A stretch of DNA of 64,000 nt from Methylobacterium sp. Leaf112 (GCF_001423295.1 NZ_LMNG01000033.1:149643-213642); one strand, 5' to 3'; positions 39,323-48,375 are shown, counted from the stretch's first letter. Numbers and translations: made by a program. Notes: a model not told the origin generated them from the letters alone.

Positions 39323-39562
39323 ATGAAAGCACGCATCATCGTCACCCTGAAGACCGGCGTGCTCGATCCGCAGGGCAAGGCGATCGAGGCGGCGCTGACG
39401 TCGTTCGGCCTGTCCGGCGTCGACGGTGTGCGCCAGGGCAAGGTCTTCGACGTCGAACTCGTGGGCGACGACCGCGCCGCAGCCGAGGCCACCCTCAAGG
39501 CCGCCTGCGAGAAGCTCCTGGCCAATACCGTGGTCGAGAACTACGCGATCGAGATCGCCTGA
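39323..39562 (+). CDS. purS: Phosphoribosylformylglycinamidine synthase subunit PurS
   Basis: A 79-residue small subunit that assembles with PurQ and PurL to convert FGAR to FGAM in purine synthesis. Starts MKARIIVTLKTGVLDPQGKA, with DGVRQGKVFDVELVG and KLLANTVVENYAIEIA typical of the family. The stop overlaps the purQ start by one base (TGATG). Length normal. No purL is near. Confidence 0.96.
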   Translation: MKARIIVTLKTGVLDPQGKAIEAALTSFGLSGVDGVRQGKVFDVELVGDDRAAAEATLKAACEKLLANTVVENYAIEIA

Positions 39563-40242
39563 TGCGCGCCGCCGTCATCGTCTTTCCGGGCTCCAACCGT
39601 GACGCGGATGTCGCCCGTGCCCTGACTCAGGCCGGGGCCGAAGTGGTCAAGGTCTGGCATGCCGACACCGAACTGCCGGCGGGCACCGACCTCGCCGTCC
39701 TGCCGGGCGGCTTTTCCTACGGCGACTACCTGCGCTGCGGCGCCATCGCGGGCCGCGCGGCGGCCATGGATGCCGTGCGCGCGCACGCGGCGCGCGGCGG
39801 CTTGGTGCTGGGCATCTGCAACGGCTTCCAGATTCTGTGCGAGTCGGGTCTGCTGCCCGGCGTCCTCATGCGCAACGTCGACCGGCGCTTCATCTGCCAC
39901 CGGCAGCTCCTGCGCGTCGAGCGCGCCGATACCCGCTTCACCACGGCCTACACCAAGGATCAGGTCATCGACGTGTGTGTGGCGCACGGCGAGGGCAACT
40001 ACTTCGCCGATCCCGACACCATCGTGCGCCTCGAAGGCGATGGCCGCGTGGCGTTCCGCTACTGCGACGCGTCGGGCGCGCTGACGGTGGATGCCAATCG
40101 CAACGGCTCGCTTAATTCCATCGCGGGCATTTATTCCGAGAAGCTCAACGTACTCGGGCTGATGCCGCACCCGGAGAACTTCGTCGAAGATCTCGTCGGT
40201 GGCACGGACGGGCGCGGCCTGTTCGCGAGCTTGGCTGCATAG
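39562..40242 (+). CDS. purQ: Phosphoribosylformylglycinamidine synthase subunit PurQ
   Basis: A 226-residue class I glutamine amidotransferase that supplies ammonia to PurL. Start MRAAVIVFPGSNRDADVARAL. The catalytic cysteine sits in GGLVLGICNGFQILCESG, and the histidine/glutamate pair in LGLMPHPENFVEDL. PGGFSYGDYLRCGAIA is also characteristic. Translationally coupled to purS. The convergent apt gene lies downstream after a region with hairpins. Confidence 0.96.
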   Translation: MRAAVIVFPGSNRDADVARALTQAGAEVVKVWHADTELPAGTDLAVLPGGFSYGDYLRCGAIAGRAAAMDAVRAHAARGGLVLGICNGFQILCESGLLPGVLMRNVDRRFICHRQLLRVERADTRFTTAYTKDQVIDVCVAHGEGNYFADPDTIVRLEGDGRVAFRYCDASGALTVDANRNGSLNSIAGIYSEKLNVLGLMPHPENFVEDLVGGTDGRGLFASLAA

Positions 40243-40251
40243 GGCCTTCGA

Positions 40252-40310
40252 CCCTCCCTCTGTGTCGGGGAGGGCGGTCGCGGAGCGGGAGGTCGAGGGA
40301 GACGACCTCC
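40252..40310. repeat. Compound inverted-repeat element between purQ and apt
   Basis: CCCTCCC and GGGAGGG (40252-40258 and 40268-40274) form one hairpin and GGAGGTCG/CGACCTCC (40288-40295 and 40303-40310) another. The layout resembles an eroded member of the GC-rich hairpin repeats common between genes in Hyphomicrobiales. It lies between convergent stop codons, so it can act as a terminator for both. No other copy was seen in this window. Confidence 0.5.
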
Positions 40311-40356
40311 GCGCAGCTAATGCATTTCCTCTTGCAGGACCGCGCGTCTTACGGAC

Positions 40357-40902
40357 CTAGTGCCCGTCGAACTCCATCAGCGTCCGCACTGGGACGTCGA
40401 GATCCCGCAGTTTCTGCGCGCCACCAATCTCGGGTAGATCGATGACGAAGCAGGCGGCCACGACCTCGGCACCGATCTGACGAAGCAGGTTCACCGCCGC
40501 GCAGGCCGTCCCGCCGGTGGCGATGAGATCGTCCACCAGAAGCACCCGGTCGCCCGGCTTGATCGCATCGACGTGGATTTCCATTTCGTCGGTGCCGTAT
40601 TCGAGGGCATAGGCGATCGACACGGTCTTGTGGGGCAGCTTGCCTTTCTTGCGGATCGGTACGAAGCCCGACGAAAGCTGGTGCGCCACTGCGCCACCAA
40701 GGATGAACCCGCGCGCCTCGATGCCGGCGACCTGATCGATCCGGCCGCCCGCGAACGGATGCACGAGGGCATCGACCGCCCGACGGAAGGCACGCGGATC
40801 GCTCAATAGCGTGGTGATGTCGCGAAACACGATACCGGGCTTCGGGTAGTCCGGAATCGAGCGGATCGACTCTTTCAGCGCGATATGGCGGCGGGAATCC
40901 AT
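40357..40902 (-). CDS. apt: Adenine phosphoribosyltransferase
   Basis: A 181-residue purine-salvage enzyme making AMP from adenine and PRPP. It starts MDSRRHIALKESIRSIPDYP. The segment KPGIVFRDITTLLSDPRAFR near the N-terminus and GIEARGFILGGAVAHQL are typical of Apt. The PRPP-binding motif is VLLVDDLIATGGTACAA. Length is normal. The start is preceded by the intergenic region facing the inositol monophosphatase, on the same strand. Confidence 0.96.
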   Translation of the reverse strand: MDSRRHIALKESIRSIPDYPKPGIVFRDITTLLSDPRAFRRAVDALVHPFAGGRIDQVAGIEARGFILGGAVAHQLSSGFVPIRKKGKLPHKTVSIAYALEYGTDEMEIHVDAIKPGDRVLLVDDLIATGGTACAAVNLLRQIGAEVVAACFVIDLPEIGGAQKLRDLDVPVRTLMEFDGH

Positions 40903-40945
40903 GGCGGCGGCCTTCGTCGAGTTCGATGATGAGTGGGCGTGGGTT

Positions 40946-41740
40946 TCAGGCGTTGGCGCGGCGCAGGAGCTTCACGAGATCCCCATGCAGGTTCTCGTTG
41001 CCGGCGGCCACCGAACGCGCGGCGAGGGGCTCGGCGCCGCCATCGGCGCTGGAGACGAAGCCGCCGGCCTCGCGCACCAGGATGATGCCGGCCGCGATGT
41101 CCCAGGTCTGCAGGTCGCGCTCCCAGTACAGGTCCGAGCGGCCGCAGGCGACGTAGGCGAGATCGAGAGCCGCCGAGCCGAACCGGCGGATGCCCCCGCT
41201 CACGGCCATCACGGCCGCCACCTCGCGCAGGAGCTTCGGATGATCGCCGCGCCCAAGGTAGGGTGAGCCGTAGGCCACGAGGGCGTCGGCCATGTCGACA
41301 CGGCCTGAGACGCGCAGCCGGCGGTTGTTGAGGTAGGCGCCCTTGCCGCGTTCGGCCACGAACAACTCGTCCTTGGCTGGATCGTAGATCACGCCGGCGA
41401 CGATCTGGCCCTCGCGCTCCAAGCCCACGGAAATCGCGAAATGCGGGATGCCGTGCAGGAAGTTGGTGGTGCCGTCGAGGGGGTCGACGTGCCAGGTGTG
41501 GCTCTTGTCGGCGCCCTCGACGATGCCGGATTCCTCGAGCACGAGGCCGTAGCCGGGCCGGGCCTTCATCAGAGCGTCGCGCAGGACTTCCTCAGCCTTG
41601 CGATCGGCCGCCGAGACGAAATTGCCCGGTCCCTTGCGCGAGACTTGAAGGTTCTCGATCTCGCCGTAGTCGCGCTTGAGGCCGCGGGCGGCCTTGCGGA
41701 CGGCATCGACCATGACGGTCATGAGGGGTGAGCTGATCAT
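40946..41740 (-). CDS. Inositol monophosphatase family protein
   Basis: A 264-residue Mg-dependent phosphatase starting MISSPLMTVMVDAVRKAARG. Metal-site motifs are seen in order: GLVLEESGIVEG (Glu), HVDPLDGTTNFLHGIPH (DPLDGTTN), and DLQTWDIAAGIILVREAGG (WDIAAG). Such proteins dephosphorylate inositol monophosphates, and in bacteria SuhB also acts in RNA processing. The open frame to 41941 before the start is arginine-rich and rejected. It may belong to a minus-strand run that includes the Sel1-repeat gene upstream. Confidence 0.92.
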   Translation of the reverse strand: MISSPLMTVMVDAVRKAARGLKRDYGEIENLQVSRKGPGNFVSAADRKAEEVLRDALMKARPGYGLVLEESGIVEGADKSHTWHVDPLDGTTNFLHGIPHFAISVGLEREGQIVAGVIYDPAKDELFVAERGKGAYLNNRRLRVSGRVDMADALVAYGSPYLGRGDHPKLLREVAAVMAVSGGIRRFGSAALDLAYVACGRSDLYWERDLQTWDIAAGIILVREAGGFVSSADGGAEPLAARSVAAGNENLHGDLVKLLRRANA

Positions 41741-41853
41741 CGCTTGAAGGGTCCGGGTCGATTCAAAGAGCGTCGGAGACGCGAGAGGTCTGAGGGGGGC
41801 CATAGCACGTTTGGCGCCGGCCTCATCCCCGTCGGAGCACGGGCGGGATGCGC

Positions 41854-42912
41854 CTATTTCACGTTGGCGCGTTCGGACGCCATCTGCTCGGCCCGGGTAC
41901 GCTCCTCGGGGCTGAGTCCCGTCAGGGTCTGGTCGAGCCATGCGTCGGAGAGCCCCTGCGCCGCGGCGGCCAGGTTCCAGGCCGCTGCCTCCACGAGGTT
42001 CTTCGGTACGCCGCGACCGTTGGCGTAGAGGCGTGCGATCCGGTTCTGCGCGATGGCGTTGCCGCGCGAGGCGGCATGGAGGAAGTAGCGGGCGGCGCGG
42101 CCCTCGTCCTTGGCGATGCCGGTTCCGTTAAACAGCAGGATGGCGAACTCGACCTCGCCGGCGAGATCGCCGTTGTCGGCCGCCCGGCGGAACAGTTCGG
42201 CTGCCTGCGCCGGGTCTTTCGCGACCCCGCGGCCCTGAAGATAAAGGACGCCGAGGCCGTGCTGGGCGGCGCTGATCTCGCCGTTGGCCGCCTTGCGGAA
42301 CAGGGTCGCGGCCTTGGCTTGATCGGCCTCCGTGCCCGAGCCGAGCAGGATCAGCGCCAGATTGTAAGAGGCGGTGGCGTCACCCTTGTCCGAAGCCTGT
42401 TCGAGCCAGCGCCGACCGGCCTTCAGGTCCTTGGGGCCGCCGCGTCCATCGATGGACATGAGACCGAGCGACGCCATGGCGTGGACATCGCCCTGGGCCG
42501 CGGCCAGACGGTACCACTCGGCGGCCTTCACCGGGTCCTGCTTGATGCCCAGGCCCTGGTTGTTGAGTTCGCCGAGCAGCGTCATCGCCGCCGCGTCCCT
42601 GGAATTAGCCGAGAGCCGCTTCGTCGCCTCGCGGAGGGCGGTGGTGTACTGGCCGCGCTGATAGGCACCGAACGCGACATCGGTTTCCTTGTTCGACGTC
42701 GGCGGGTTCGCACCCATCACGCCGGGCGTGTAGGGCGTCGGCAATTCCTTCAGCGGCGCTGTGAAGACTTCCTTTGACGCCGGCTTCGGGACCGGTGCCT
42801 GCGCGTTCGCCCCCGGGACGATGGGCATCACCGGCTGGGGCGACTGTGCCAGCGCGCTTCCGGGGCCGGCCAACGCCAGGACCGACGCAAGCAAACGGGC
42901 GGCACTACTCAT
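41854..42912 (-). CDS. Exported Sel1-repeat protein
   Basis: A 352-residue protein with a signal peptide (MSSAARLLASVLALAGPGSA, cleavage after ALA). A proline-rich stretch and an AYQRGQYTTALREATKRL TPR-like part follow. Then come about six Sel1-like helical repeats with consensus AAxWYRLAAAQGDVxAxxxL, G-R-G-V and KDPAQAAELFRRAAD. Sel1 repeats usually mediate protein binding in envelope or signalling assemblies. The start at 42912 overlaps the end of the ThiE-like gene by four bases, so they are coupled. Role unknown. Confidence 0.85.
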   Translation of the reverse strand: MSSAARLLASVLALAGPGSALAQSPQPVMPIVPGANAQAPVPKPASKEVFTAPLKELPTPYTPGVMGANPPTSNKETDVAFGAYQRGQYTTALREATKRLSANSRDAAAMTLLGELNNQGLGIKQDPVKAAEWYRLAAAQGDVHAMASLGLMSIDGRGGPKDLKAGRRWLEQASDKGDATASYNLALILLGSGTEADQAKAATLFRKAANGEISAAQHGLGVLYLQGRGVAKDPAQAAELFRRAADNGDLAGEVEFAILLFNGTGIAKDEGRAARYFLHAASRGNAIAQNRIARLYANGRGVPKNLVEAAAWNLAAAAQGLSDAWLDQTLTGLSPEERTRAEQMASERANVK

Positions 42913-43568
42913 GGAGCCGACCCCGCGGCGTTCACCATCGCCTGGATCGCGGCCACGTCCGCGTCGTTGCCCATCCACAGGGCGCTTTCGAGTCCGAGGA
43001 ATTCCGCGCCCGTCGCGGCGAGGGCCGCCACCTCCTCGACTTCGTGGGCGACGGCGATGCAGGGCGTTTCGAAGATCTCCGTCCACCACGTCGTCCGGTC
43101 GAGGATCGTGGCCGCTTCTGGCGCGATCCCGTCGGCGTACAGGCCGCCGAACATCACGTAGTCGACGCCGGCCTCTCCGGCCTCCATGGCCGCGTGTTTC
43201 TGCTCGTGGCCACCAGCCCCGAGGATGCGCCCGTCGTCGAGGCGTCCGCGCAGGTCCGCCAGGATCCCATCCTTCGGCTTGTCGAGATGGACTCCATCGG
43301 CGCCGCCACGCGCCGAGACGCTCACCAGATCGCCCGGGAAACCGGTGCAGGCCAAGACCAAGGCCGCACCCGTGCCCTGCGCCGCGGGGGCGAGACGCTT
43401 GACGAGGTTGACGAGGCTACGCTCATCGGCGGGAGCGAGGCGCAGGATCACGGCCGCGACGTCGCTGGCGGCGCACGCGGCTGTCAGGGCTGCCGCGAGG
43501 ACGTCGGCGTCACCCGCCTCGATACGGTGCGGGGTGAGGAGGGCGAGGCGGGTACGGGGCTCGGCCAT
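42909..43568 (-). CDS. Thiamine phosphate synthase-like protein (ThiE/TenI family)
   Basis: A 219-residue TIM-barrel protein beginning MAEPRTRLALLTPHRIEAGD. Family marks are RGGADGVHLDKPKDGI and GVDYVMFGGLYADGI, plus EVAALAATGAEFLGLES, but the classic ThiE thiazole-phosphate and pyrophosphate motifs are weak. It could be a TenI-like regulator or a ThiE with altered substrate. Length fits. It overlaps the Sel1 gene by four bases and follows fba on the same strand after a 27-base gap. Confidence 0.8.
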   Translation of the reverse strand: MAEPRTRLALLTPHRIEAGDADVLAAALTAACAASDVAAVILRLAPADERSLVNLVKRLAPAAQGTGAALVLACTGFPGDLVSVSARGGADGVHLDKPKDGILADLRGRLDDGRILGAGGHEQKHAAMEAGEAGVDYVMFGGLYADGIAPEAATILDRTTWWTEIFETPCIAVAHEVEEVAALAATGAEFLGLESALWMGNDADVAAIQAMVNAAGSAP

Positions 43569-43595
43569 AGGGGTCCTTCAGGAAGCGTCGGGCGC

Positions 43596-44669
43596 TCAGC
43601 GTGCCGCGCCGATCTTCGGATCGAGGGAGCCGTCCGCGTAGCGCTTGGCCATGTTGGCGACGGAGATCGGGCGAATCTTCGAGCCCTGACCGGCGGTGCC
43701 GAACTCTTCGAAGCGCTGGCGGCAGAGCTTCGTCATCGCCTCCATGGCCGGCTTGAGGTACTTGCGCGGGTCGAACTCGGCCTTGTTCTCGGCCAGGATT
43801 TTCCGGATCTGACCGGTCATCGCCATGCGGTTGTCGGTGTCGATGTTGATCTTGCGCACGCCGTGCTTGATGCCGCGCTGGATCTCCTCGACGGGCACGC
43901 CCCAGGTCGGCTTCATCTGGCCGCCGTACTGGTTGATGATGTCCTGCAGGTCCTGCGGCACCGAGGAGGAGCCGTGCATCACCAAGTGTGTGGTGGGCAG
44001 GCGCCGATGGATCTCCTCGATCACGTTCATGGCGAGCACGTCGCCGTCGGGCTGCCTCGTGAACTTGTAGGCGCCGTGCGAGGTGCCCATGGCGACGGCG
44101 AGGGCGTCGACCTTGGTGGCCTCGACGAACTTAACGGCCTCGTCCGGGTCGGTGAGAAGCTGGTCGTGGCTCAGCACGCCTTCGGCGCCGTGTCCGTCCT
44201 CGGCCTCGCCCTCGCCGCTCTCCAGGGAGCCGAGCACGCCGAGTTCGCCCTCGACCGAGACGCCGGCCCAATGGGCCATCCTGGTGACGTTGCGGGTGAT
44301 CTCGACATTGTAGGCATAGTCGGCCGGAGTCTTTCCGTCGGCCTTGAGGGACCCATCCATCATCACCGAGGTGAAGCCGTACTGGATCGCCGTGGCGCAG
44401 GTGGCCTCGTCGCTGCCGTGGTCGAGGTGCATGCAGACGGGGATGTGCGGATAGACCTCGACTAGACCGTCGATGAGCTTGGCGAGCACGATGTCGTTGG
44501 CGTAGGCGCGCGCCCCCTTGCTTGCCTGGAGGATGACCGGCGAATCGGTGGCGTCCGCCGCCGCCATGATGGCGAGACCCTGCTCCATGTTGTTCAGGTT
44601 GAACGCCGGCACGCCGTACTCGTACTCGGCGGCATGGTCGAGGAGCTGCCTCAGGGTGATGCGGGCCAT
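43596..44669 (-). CDS. fba: Class II fructose-bisphosphate aldolase
   Basis: A 357-residue zinc aldolase that interconverts fructose 1,6-bisphosphate with dihydroxyacetone phosphate and glyceraldehyde 3-phosphate. Start MARITLRQLLDHAAEYEYGV. Zinc ligands are seen in VCMHLDHGSDEAT and LVMHGSSSVPQD, and the glutamate in VSVEGELGVLG. The segment INIDTDNRMAMTGQI is typical of the Calvin-cycle type (CbbA-like). It lies with pgk and gap, a glycolytic or Calvin-cycle cluster on the minus strand. Confidence 0.96.
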   Translation of the reverse strand: MARITLRQLLDHAAEYEYGVPAFNLNNMEQGLAIMAAADATDSPVILQASKGARAYANDIVLAKLIDGLVEVYPHIPVCMHLDHGSDEATCATAIQYGFTSVMMDGSLKADGKTPADYAYNVEITRNVTRMAHWAGVSVEGELGVLGSLESGEGEAEDGHGAEGVLSHDQLLTDPDEAVKFVEATKVDALAVAMGTSHGAYKFTRQPDGDVLAMNVIEEIHRRLPTTHLVMHGSSSVPQDLQDIINQYGGQMKPTWGVPVEEIQRGIKHGVRKINIDTDNRMAMTGQIRKILAENKAEFDPRKYLKPAMEAMTKLCRQRFEEFGTAGQGSKIRPISVANMAKRYADGSLDPKIGAAR

Positions 44670-44851
44670 GGGTTTCTCCTCGATTTCGACCGCCGTCGGG
44701 GCAGTTCGCTCAGACGCGCCGGATAGCGCCTTCCTTCAGAATTCGTCGTCTTCTCAAGCCAGAACGGCGCGACTGCAACCGTAATCGGCCTTGTCGATCG
44801 TTTCGCCGGGATAAAGCCGGTCGGAACCGTCACGACCACGTGGGCGGACGC

Positions 44852-46054
44852 TCAAGCTCTGATGCGCAGGGCCTCGACGCCGGGCAATTCCTTGCCTTCC
44901 AGCCATTCGAGAAAGGCGCCACCAGCCGTCGAGACGTACGAGAAGGTCTCGCCCACGCCCGCGTGGTTCAGGGCCGCCACGGTGTCGCCGCCGCCCGCCA
45001 CGGAGACCAGCTTGCCGGCCGTGGTCCGCTCCGCCGCGTGACGGGCCGCCGCCACGGTGGCGGCGTCGAAGGGGGACAACTCGAAAGCGCCGAGCGGGCC
45101 GTTCCAAACCAGGGTCGCGGCGGTGTCGATGGCCGCGTTGATCTCGGCGACCGTTCTGGGGCCGGCGTCGAGGATCATGCCCGCCTCGGGCACCGAATCG
45201 ACGGCGACGGTCTCGTGCGCCGCGTTGGCCCTGAACTCGCTGGCCACGACGGCATCCACCGGCAGGACGATGCGGCAGTTCGCAGCCTTGGCGGCCTCGA
45301 CGATGCGAAGGGCGGTCTCGGCGAGATCCTTTTCGCAGAGGGACTTGCCGACCCCGAGGCCTTGCGCGTGCAGGAAGGTGTTGGCCATGCCGCCGCCGAT
45401 GACCAGCATGTCGACCTTGGCGACGAGATTCTGAAGCAGGTCGATCTTCGACGACACCTTGGCACCGCCCACGAGGGCGATGACCGGCCGGGTCGGCGCT
45501 TCGAGACCCTTGGTCAGGGCATCGAGTTCCGCCTGCATCAGGCGCCCGGCATAAGCCGGCAGAACGTGGGCGAGCCCCTCCGTCGAGGCGTGGGCGCGGT
45601 GCGCCGCCGAGAACGCCTCGTTGACGTAGAGGTCGCCGTTGGCCGCGAGTTCGGCAACGAAGGCCGGATCGTTCTGCTCTTCGCCGGCATGGAAGCGGGT
45701 GTTCTCGAGGAGAAGCACCTGGCCGTCCTTCAGGGCACCGACGGCCTCGGCGGCGGCGGGGCCGACGCAATCTTCGGCGAAAGCCACCGGCCGGCCGAGG
45801 TGCGCGGCGATGGTCGCGACCACGGGCTTCAGGGATTCGCTCGCAACCGGCTTGCCCTTGGGACGGCCGAAATGCGCCAGCAGCACCACGCGCCCGCCCT
45901 TGTCGACGATCTCCCGGATCGTCGGGACGATGCGCTCGATCCGGGTCGCATCGGTGACGCGACCGTTATCCATAGGCACATTGACGTCCACGCGAAGGAG
46001 AACGCGCTTGCCGTTCAGGGCGCCGGCATCGTCGAGGGTACGGAAAGCGGTCAT
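44852..46054 (-). CDS. pgk: Phosphoglycerate kinase
   Basis: A 400-residue enzyme that transfers phosphate between 1,3-bisphosphoglycerate and ADP. Start MTAFRTLDDAGALNGKRVLL. The N-domain motif RVDVNVPMDNGRV, LLENTRFHAGEEQND, PVIALVGGAKVSSKIDLLQN and the C-terminal GGGDTVAALNHAGV are standard. It lies between fba and gap on the same strand with gaps of 182 and several hundred bases, so separate promoters are possible. Confidence 0.97.
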   Translation of the reverse strand: MTAFRTLDDAGALNGKRVLLRVDVNVPMDNGRVTDATRIERIVPTIREIVDKGGRVVLLAHFGRPKGKPVASESLKPVVATIAAHLGRPVAFAEDCVGPAAAEAVGALKDGQVLLLENTRFHAGEEQNDPAFVAELAANGDLYVNEAFSAAHRAHASTEGLAHVLPAYAGRLMQAELDALTKGLEAPTRPVIALVGGAKVSSKIDLLQNLVAKVDMLVIGGGMANTFLHAQGLGVGKSLCEKDLAETALRIVEAAKAANCRIVLPVDAVVASEFRANAAHETVAVDSVPEAGMILDAGPRTVAEINAAIDTAATLVWNGPLGAFELSPFDAATVAAARHAAERTTAGKLVSVAGGGDTVAALNHAGVGETFSYVSTAGGAFLEWLEGKELPGVEALRIRA

Positions 46055-46136
46055 CGGGGCCTTGGTCTCGGAAAGTACCGGCGTCCCGCGAGTAGGTCTT
46101 GGTCTCGCGGGCAGGAATTGGGCGGCGATTCGAGGG

Positions 46137-46586
46137 TCAGCGCGGCGGAATGAGTGCGTCGAGGTGGAAGCGCTGGGCGGCGATGGTGAGCGCTACGGTC
46201 AGCACCGCCGTGATGATCGCCGTCAACACCAGGGCGCCGGAACCCGGCAGACCCCGGGTTCGGTCGCCGATGGCGCGGACTTCGCTGCGCAGGGCGGCGA
46301 GATCGGTCTGTCGGGCGGCCTCGTTCATGCGCGCGGCAGCGCCTTCGATCTTTTCCTCGACACGCGACAGCAGCGCCTCCGAGCGAGCATACTTGTCCTC
46401 GATACGGGCGCACTTGTCCTCGATACGGGCAAGCTGATCGCCACCCGGAGCCGCGGTTGGAGACAGCGTCTCGGCCTTGCCCACGACGACCGGCGTGGAC
46501 GCCTGGGGCTGGGGCGGGGCTACCGACGGCCCGGCCGGAGGTGTGCCTGGGATGAAGTCGCGTCCGGTGGGGGAGGTCTCTGTCAT
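46137..46586 (-). CDS. Membrane-anchored coiled-coil protein
   Basis: A protein of about 149 residues starting MTETSPTGRDFIPGTPP. The first third is proline-rich and disordered. A coiled coil LARIEDKCARIEDKYARSEA with heptads is followed by RMNEAARQTDLAALRSEV, and a C-terminal membrane helix ALVLTAIITAVLTVALTIAA ends in RFHLDALIPPR. The membrane end is C-terminal, so the body is cytoplasmic. A TTG nine codons upstream (46613) is possible but lacks a ribosome site. Function unknown. One heptad is duplicated at the DNA level (see findings). Confidence 0.7.
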   Translation of the reverse strand: MTETSPTGRDFIPGTPPAGPSVAPPQPQASTPVVVGKAETLSPTAAPGGDQLARIEDKCARIEDKYARSEALLSRVEEKIEGAAARMNEAARQTDLAALRSEVRAIGDRTRGLPGSGALVLTAIITAVLTVALTIAAQRFHLDALIPPR

Positions 46587-46642
46587 CTCGGGCACACCAT
46601 CGTGTTTCTTCAAGGAGCGGACGATCCGTCAGTCCGCACGGA

Positions 46643-47650
46643 TCAGAGCAGCTTGCCCATGGCCACGGCCGTGTCGGCCATGCGATTCGAGAAGCCCCAC
46701 TCGTTGTCGTACCAAGCGAGAATCCGTACGAAGGTGCCGTCCATCACCTTCGTCTGGTCGAGGTGGAAGGTCGACGAGTGGGGATCGTGGTTGAAGTCGA
46801 TGGAGACGTTGGGCTGGTCCGTGTAGGCGAGCACGCCCTTGAGCGGGCCGTCCGCCGCGGCCCGGATGGCGCCGTTGATCTCGTCCACGGTGGTGGCGCG
46901 CTTGGCGGTGAACACGAGGTCCACGGCCGAAACGTTCGGGGTCGGCACGCGGATCGAAGTTCCGTCGAGCTTGCCCTTCAGCTCCGGCAGCACGAGGCCG
47001 ACGGCCTTGGCCGCGCCCGTGGAGGTCGGGATCATCGACAGGGCGGCGGCACGGGCCCGGTAGAGGTCCTTGTGCATCTGATCGAGGGACGGCTGATCGT
47101 TGGTGTAGGAATGGATCGTGGTCATGAAGCCGCGCTCGATCCCGATGAGATCGTTCAGCACTTTGGCCACCGGCACGAGACAGTTGGTGGTGCACGAAGC
47201 GTTGGAGATCACGAGGTGATCGGCGGTGAGCGCCTGGTGGTTGATGCCGTAGACGACCGTGAGGTCGGCGCCATCTGCGGGAGCCGAGACGATGACGCGC
47301 TTGGCGCCCGCATCGAGGTGAGCCTTCGCCTTGTCCTTCGAAGTGAAGATGCCCGTGCATTCGAGGGCGATGTCCACGCCGAGTTCGCGGTGCGGCAGCT
47401 CAGCAGGATTCCGCACGGCGGTGACCCGGATGCGGTTGCCGTCGACGACGATGAACTCGCCATCCACCTCGACCTTGGCGTTGAAGCGGCCATGGATCGA
47501 ATCGAAGCGCAGGAGGTGGGCGTTGGTCTCGACGGGGCCGAGATCGTTGATGGCCACCACCTCGATGTCCTTGCGACCGGCCTCGTGGATGGCGCGTAGA
47601 ACGTTGCGACCGATACGTCCGAACCCGTTGATGGCTACCTTCACCGACAC
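46643..47650 (-). CDS. gap: Glyceraldehyde-3-phosphate dehydrogenase
   Basis: A 335-residue NAD(P)-dependent dehydrogenase. Start MSVKVAINGFGRIGRNVLRA, with the Rossmann GFGRIGR loop. The catalytic cysteine is in VISNASCTTNCLVPVAKVL. WYDNEWGFSNRMADTAVAMG completes the C-terminal active-site region. Works with pgk and fba here in central carbon metabolism. TCCGT-TAA-ACGGA, a small palindrome, lies just upstream at 47663-47675, and the gene faces a 433-base divergent region. Confidence 0.97.
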   Translation of the reverse strand: MSVKVAINGFGRIGRNVLRAIHEAGRKDIEVVAINDLGPVETNAHLLRFDSIHGRFNAKVEVDGEFIVVDGNRIRVTAVRNPAELPHRELGVDIALECTGIFTSKDKAKAHLDAGAKRVIVSAPADGADLTVVYGINHQALTADHLVISNASCTTNCLVPVAKVLNDLIGIERGFMTTIHSYTNDQPSLDQMHKDLYRARAAALSMIPTSTGAAKAVGLVLPELKGKLDGTSIRVPTPNVSAVDLVFTAKRATTVDEINGAIRAAADGPLKGVLAYTDQPNVSIDFNHDPHSSTFHLDQTKVMDGTFVRILAWYDNEWGFSNRMADTAVAMGKLL

Positions 47651-48083
47651 GGCGTGAACCCTTCCGTTAAACGGACACCGACCCTGCGGCGCCCTCCAGC
47701 ATGGAGATCGAAGCGGCCGGCCCGAAGGACAAGCCCCGATTTATCGCTCGCTCTGTGCGAATCTAGTTTGAACGCACGATGAATTGCGACCGCCATCCGG
47801 CCATTCGGGATCATCCGGGAACCGGACGATGCGCGCGAGGGGCCTGAACTTGTCACGGAATGCTGTATCCGGTTTGGCGGGCGGCCGGTCTCTACCATGC
47901 TCGATCTGCCCGGCAAAGGTCGGTCGGGCCTTGCGGGCATTGCGCGCACAGGCATGGGAGCCTGTTTGTCATTCGACTCCATTCCCGCGCCGGATGCTAG
48001 CTGTGCCGCGCGGCGCACGTCATGGTATCGGGGCGTGTCGCATGTGGATGCAGACCGGTGCGGAGCTTTGGGAGACGCGTTTC
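47651..48083. other. 433-base divergent intergenic region
   Basis: Separates gap (minus) from the DUF4164 gene (plus). It contains the palindrome TCCGT-TAA-ACGGA near the gap start. The open frames in it are arginine-rich and lack ribosome sites, so I see no gene. It should hold promoters for both sides; no convincing -35/-10 pair was picked out. Confidence 0.5.
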
Positions 48084-48365
48084 GTGAGTGAGGCCATCGA
48101 CGACGCCCTGTCGCGGCTCGAAGTTGCCCTGACCCGCCTGGAGGCGGCCGTGGGGCAGCGGTTCGAGGCCGAGCGCGATCCCAGCGACCTCGAAACCGAA
48201 CTCGCCATCATGGGAGAAGACCGCGCTCGCCTGGGCGCGGAGCTCGATGCCGCCAGCGCCCGTCTCGCCGCGGTGGAGGCCGCCTCCGACGACGTCGGGC
48301 ATCGCCTCGGCCGGGCCATCGCCGCCGTCGAGGGCGTACTGGTCCCATCCTCCCCCGCGCGCTAG
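48084..48365 (+). CDS. DUF4164 family coiled-coil protein
   Basis: A 93-residue protein that starts at GTG 48084 (MSEAIDDALSRLEVALTRLE), after GGGAGA at 48070-48075. It is almost entirely alpha-helical, with leucine and arginine heptads (RLEVALTRLEAAVG) and GHRLGRAIAAVEGVL. DUF4164 proteins are small coiled coils often found before zapA in alphaproteobacteria; function unknown. The stop is ten bases before zapA, suggesting one transcript with it. Confidence 0.8.
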   Translation: MSEAIDDALSRLEVALTRLEAAVGQRFEAERDPSDLETELAIMGEDRARLGAELDAASARLAAVEAASDDVGHRLGRAIAAVEGVLVPSSPAR

Positions 48366-48375
48366 CCTGGATTCG

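Noticed and set aside
42774..44465. 563-residue plus-strand open frame
   Set aside because: Antisense to the ThiE-like gene and fba.
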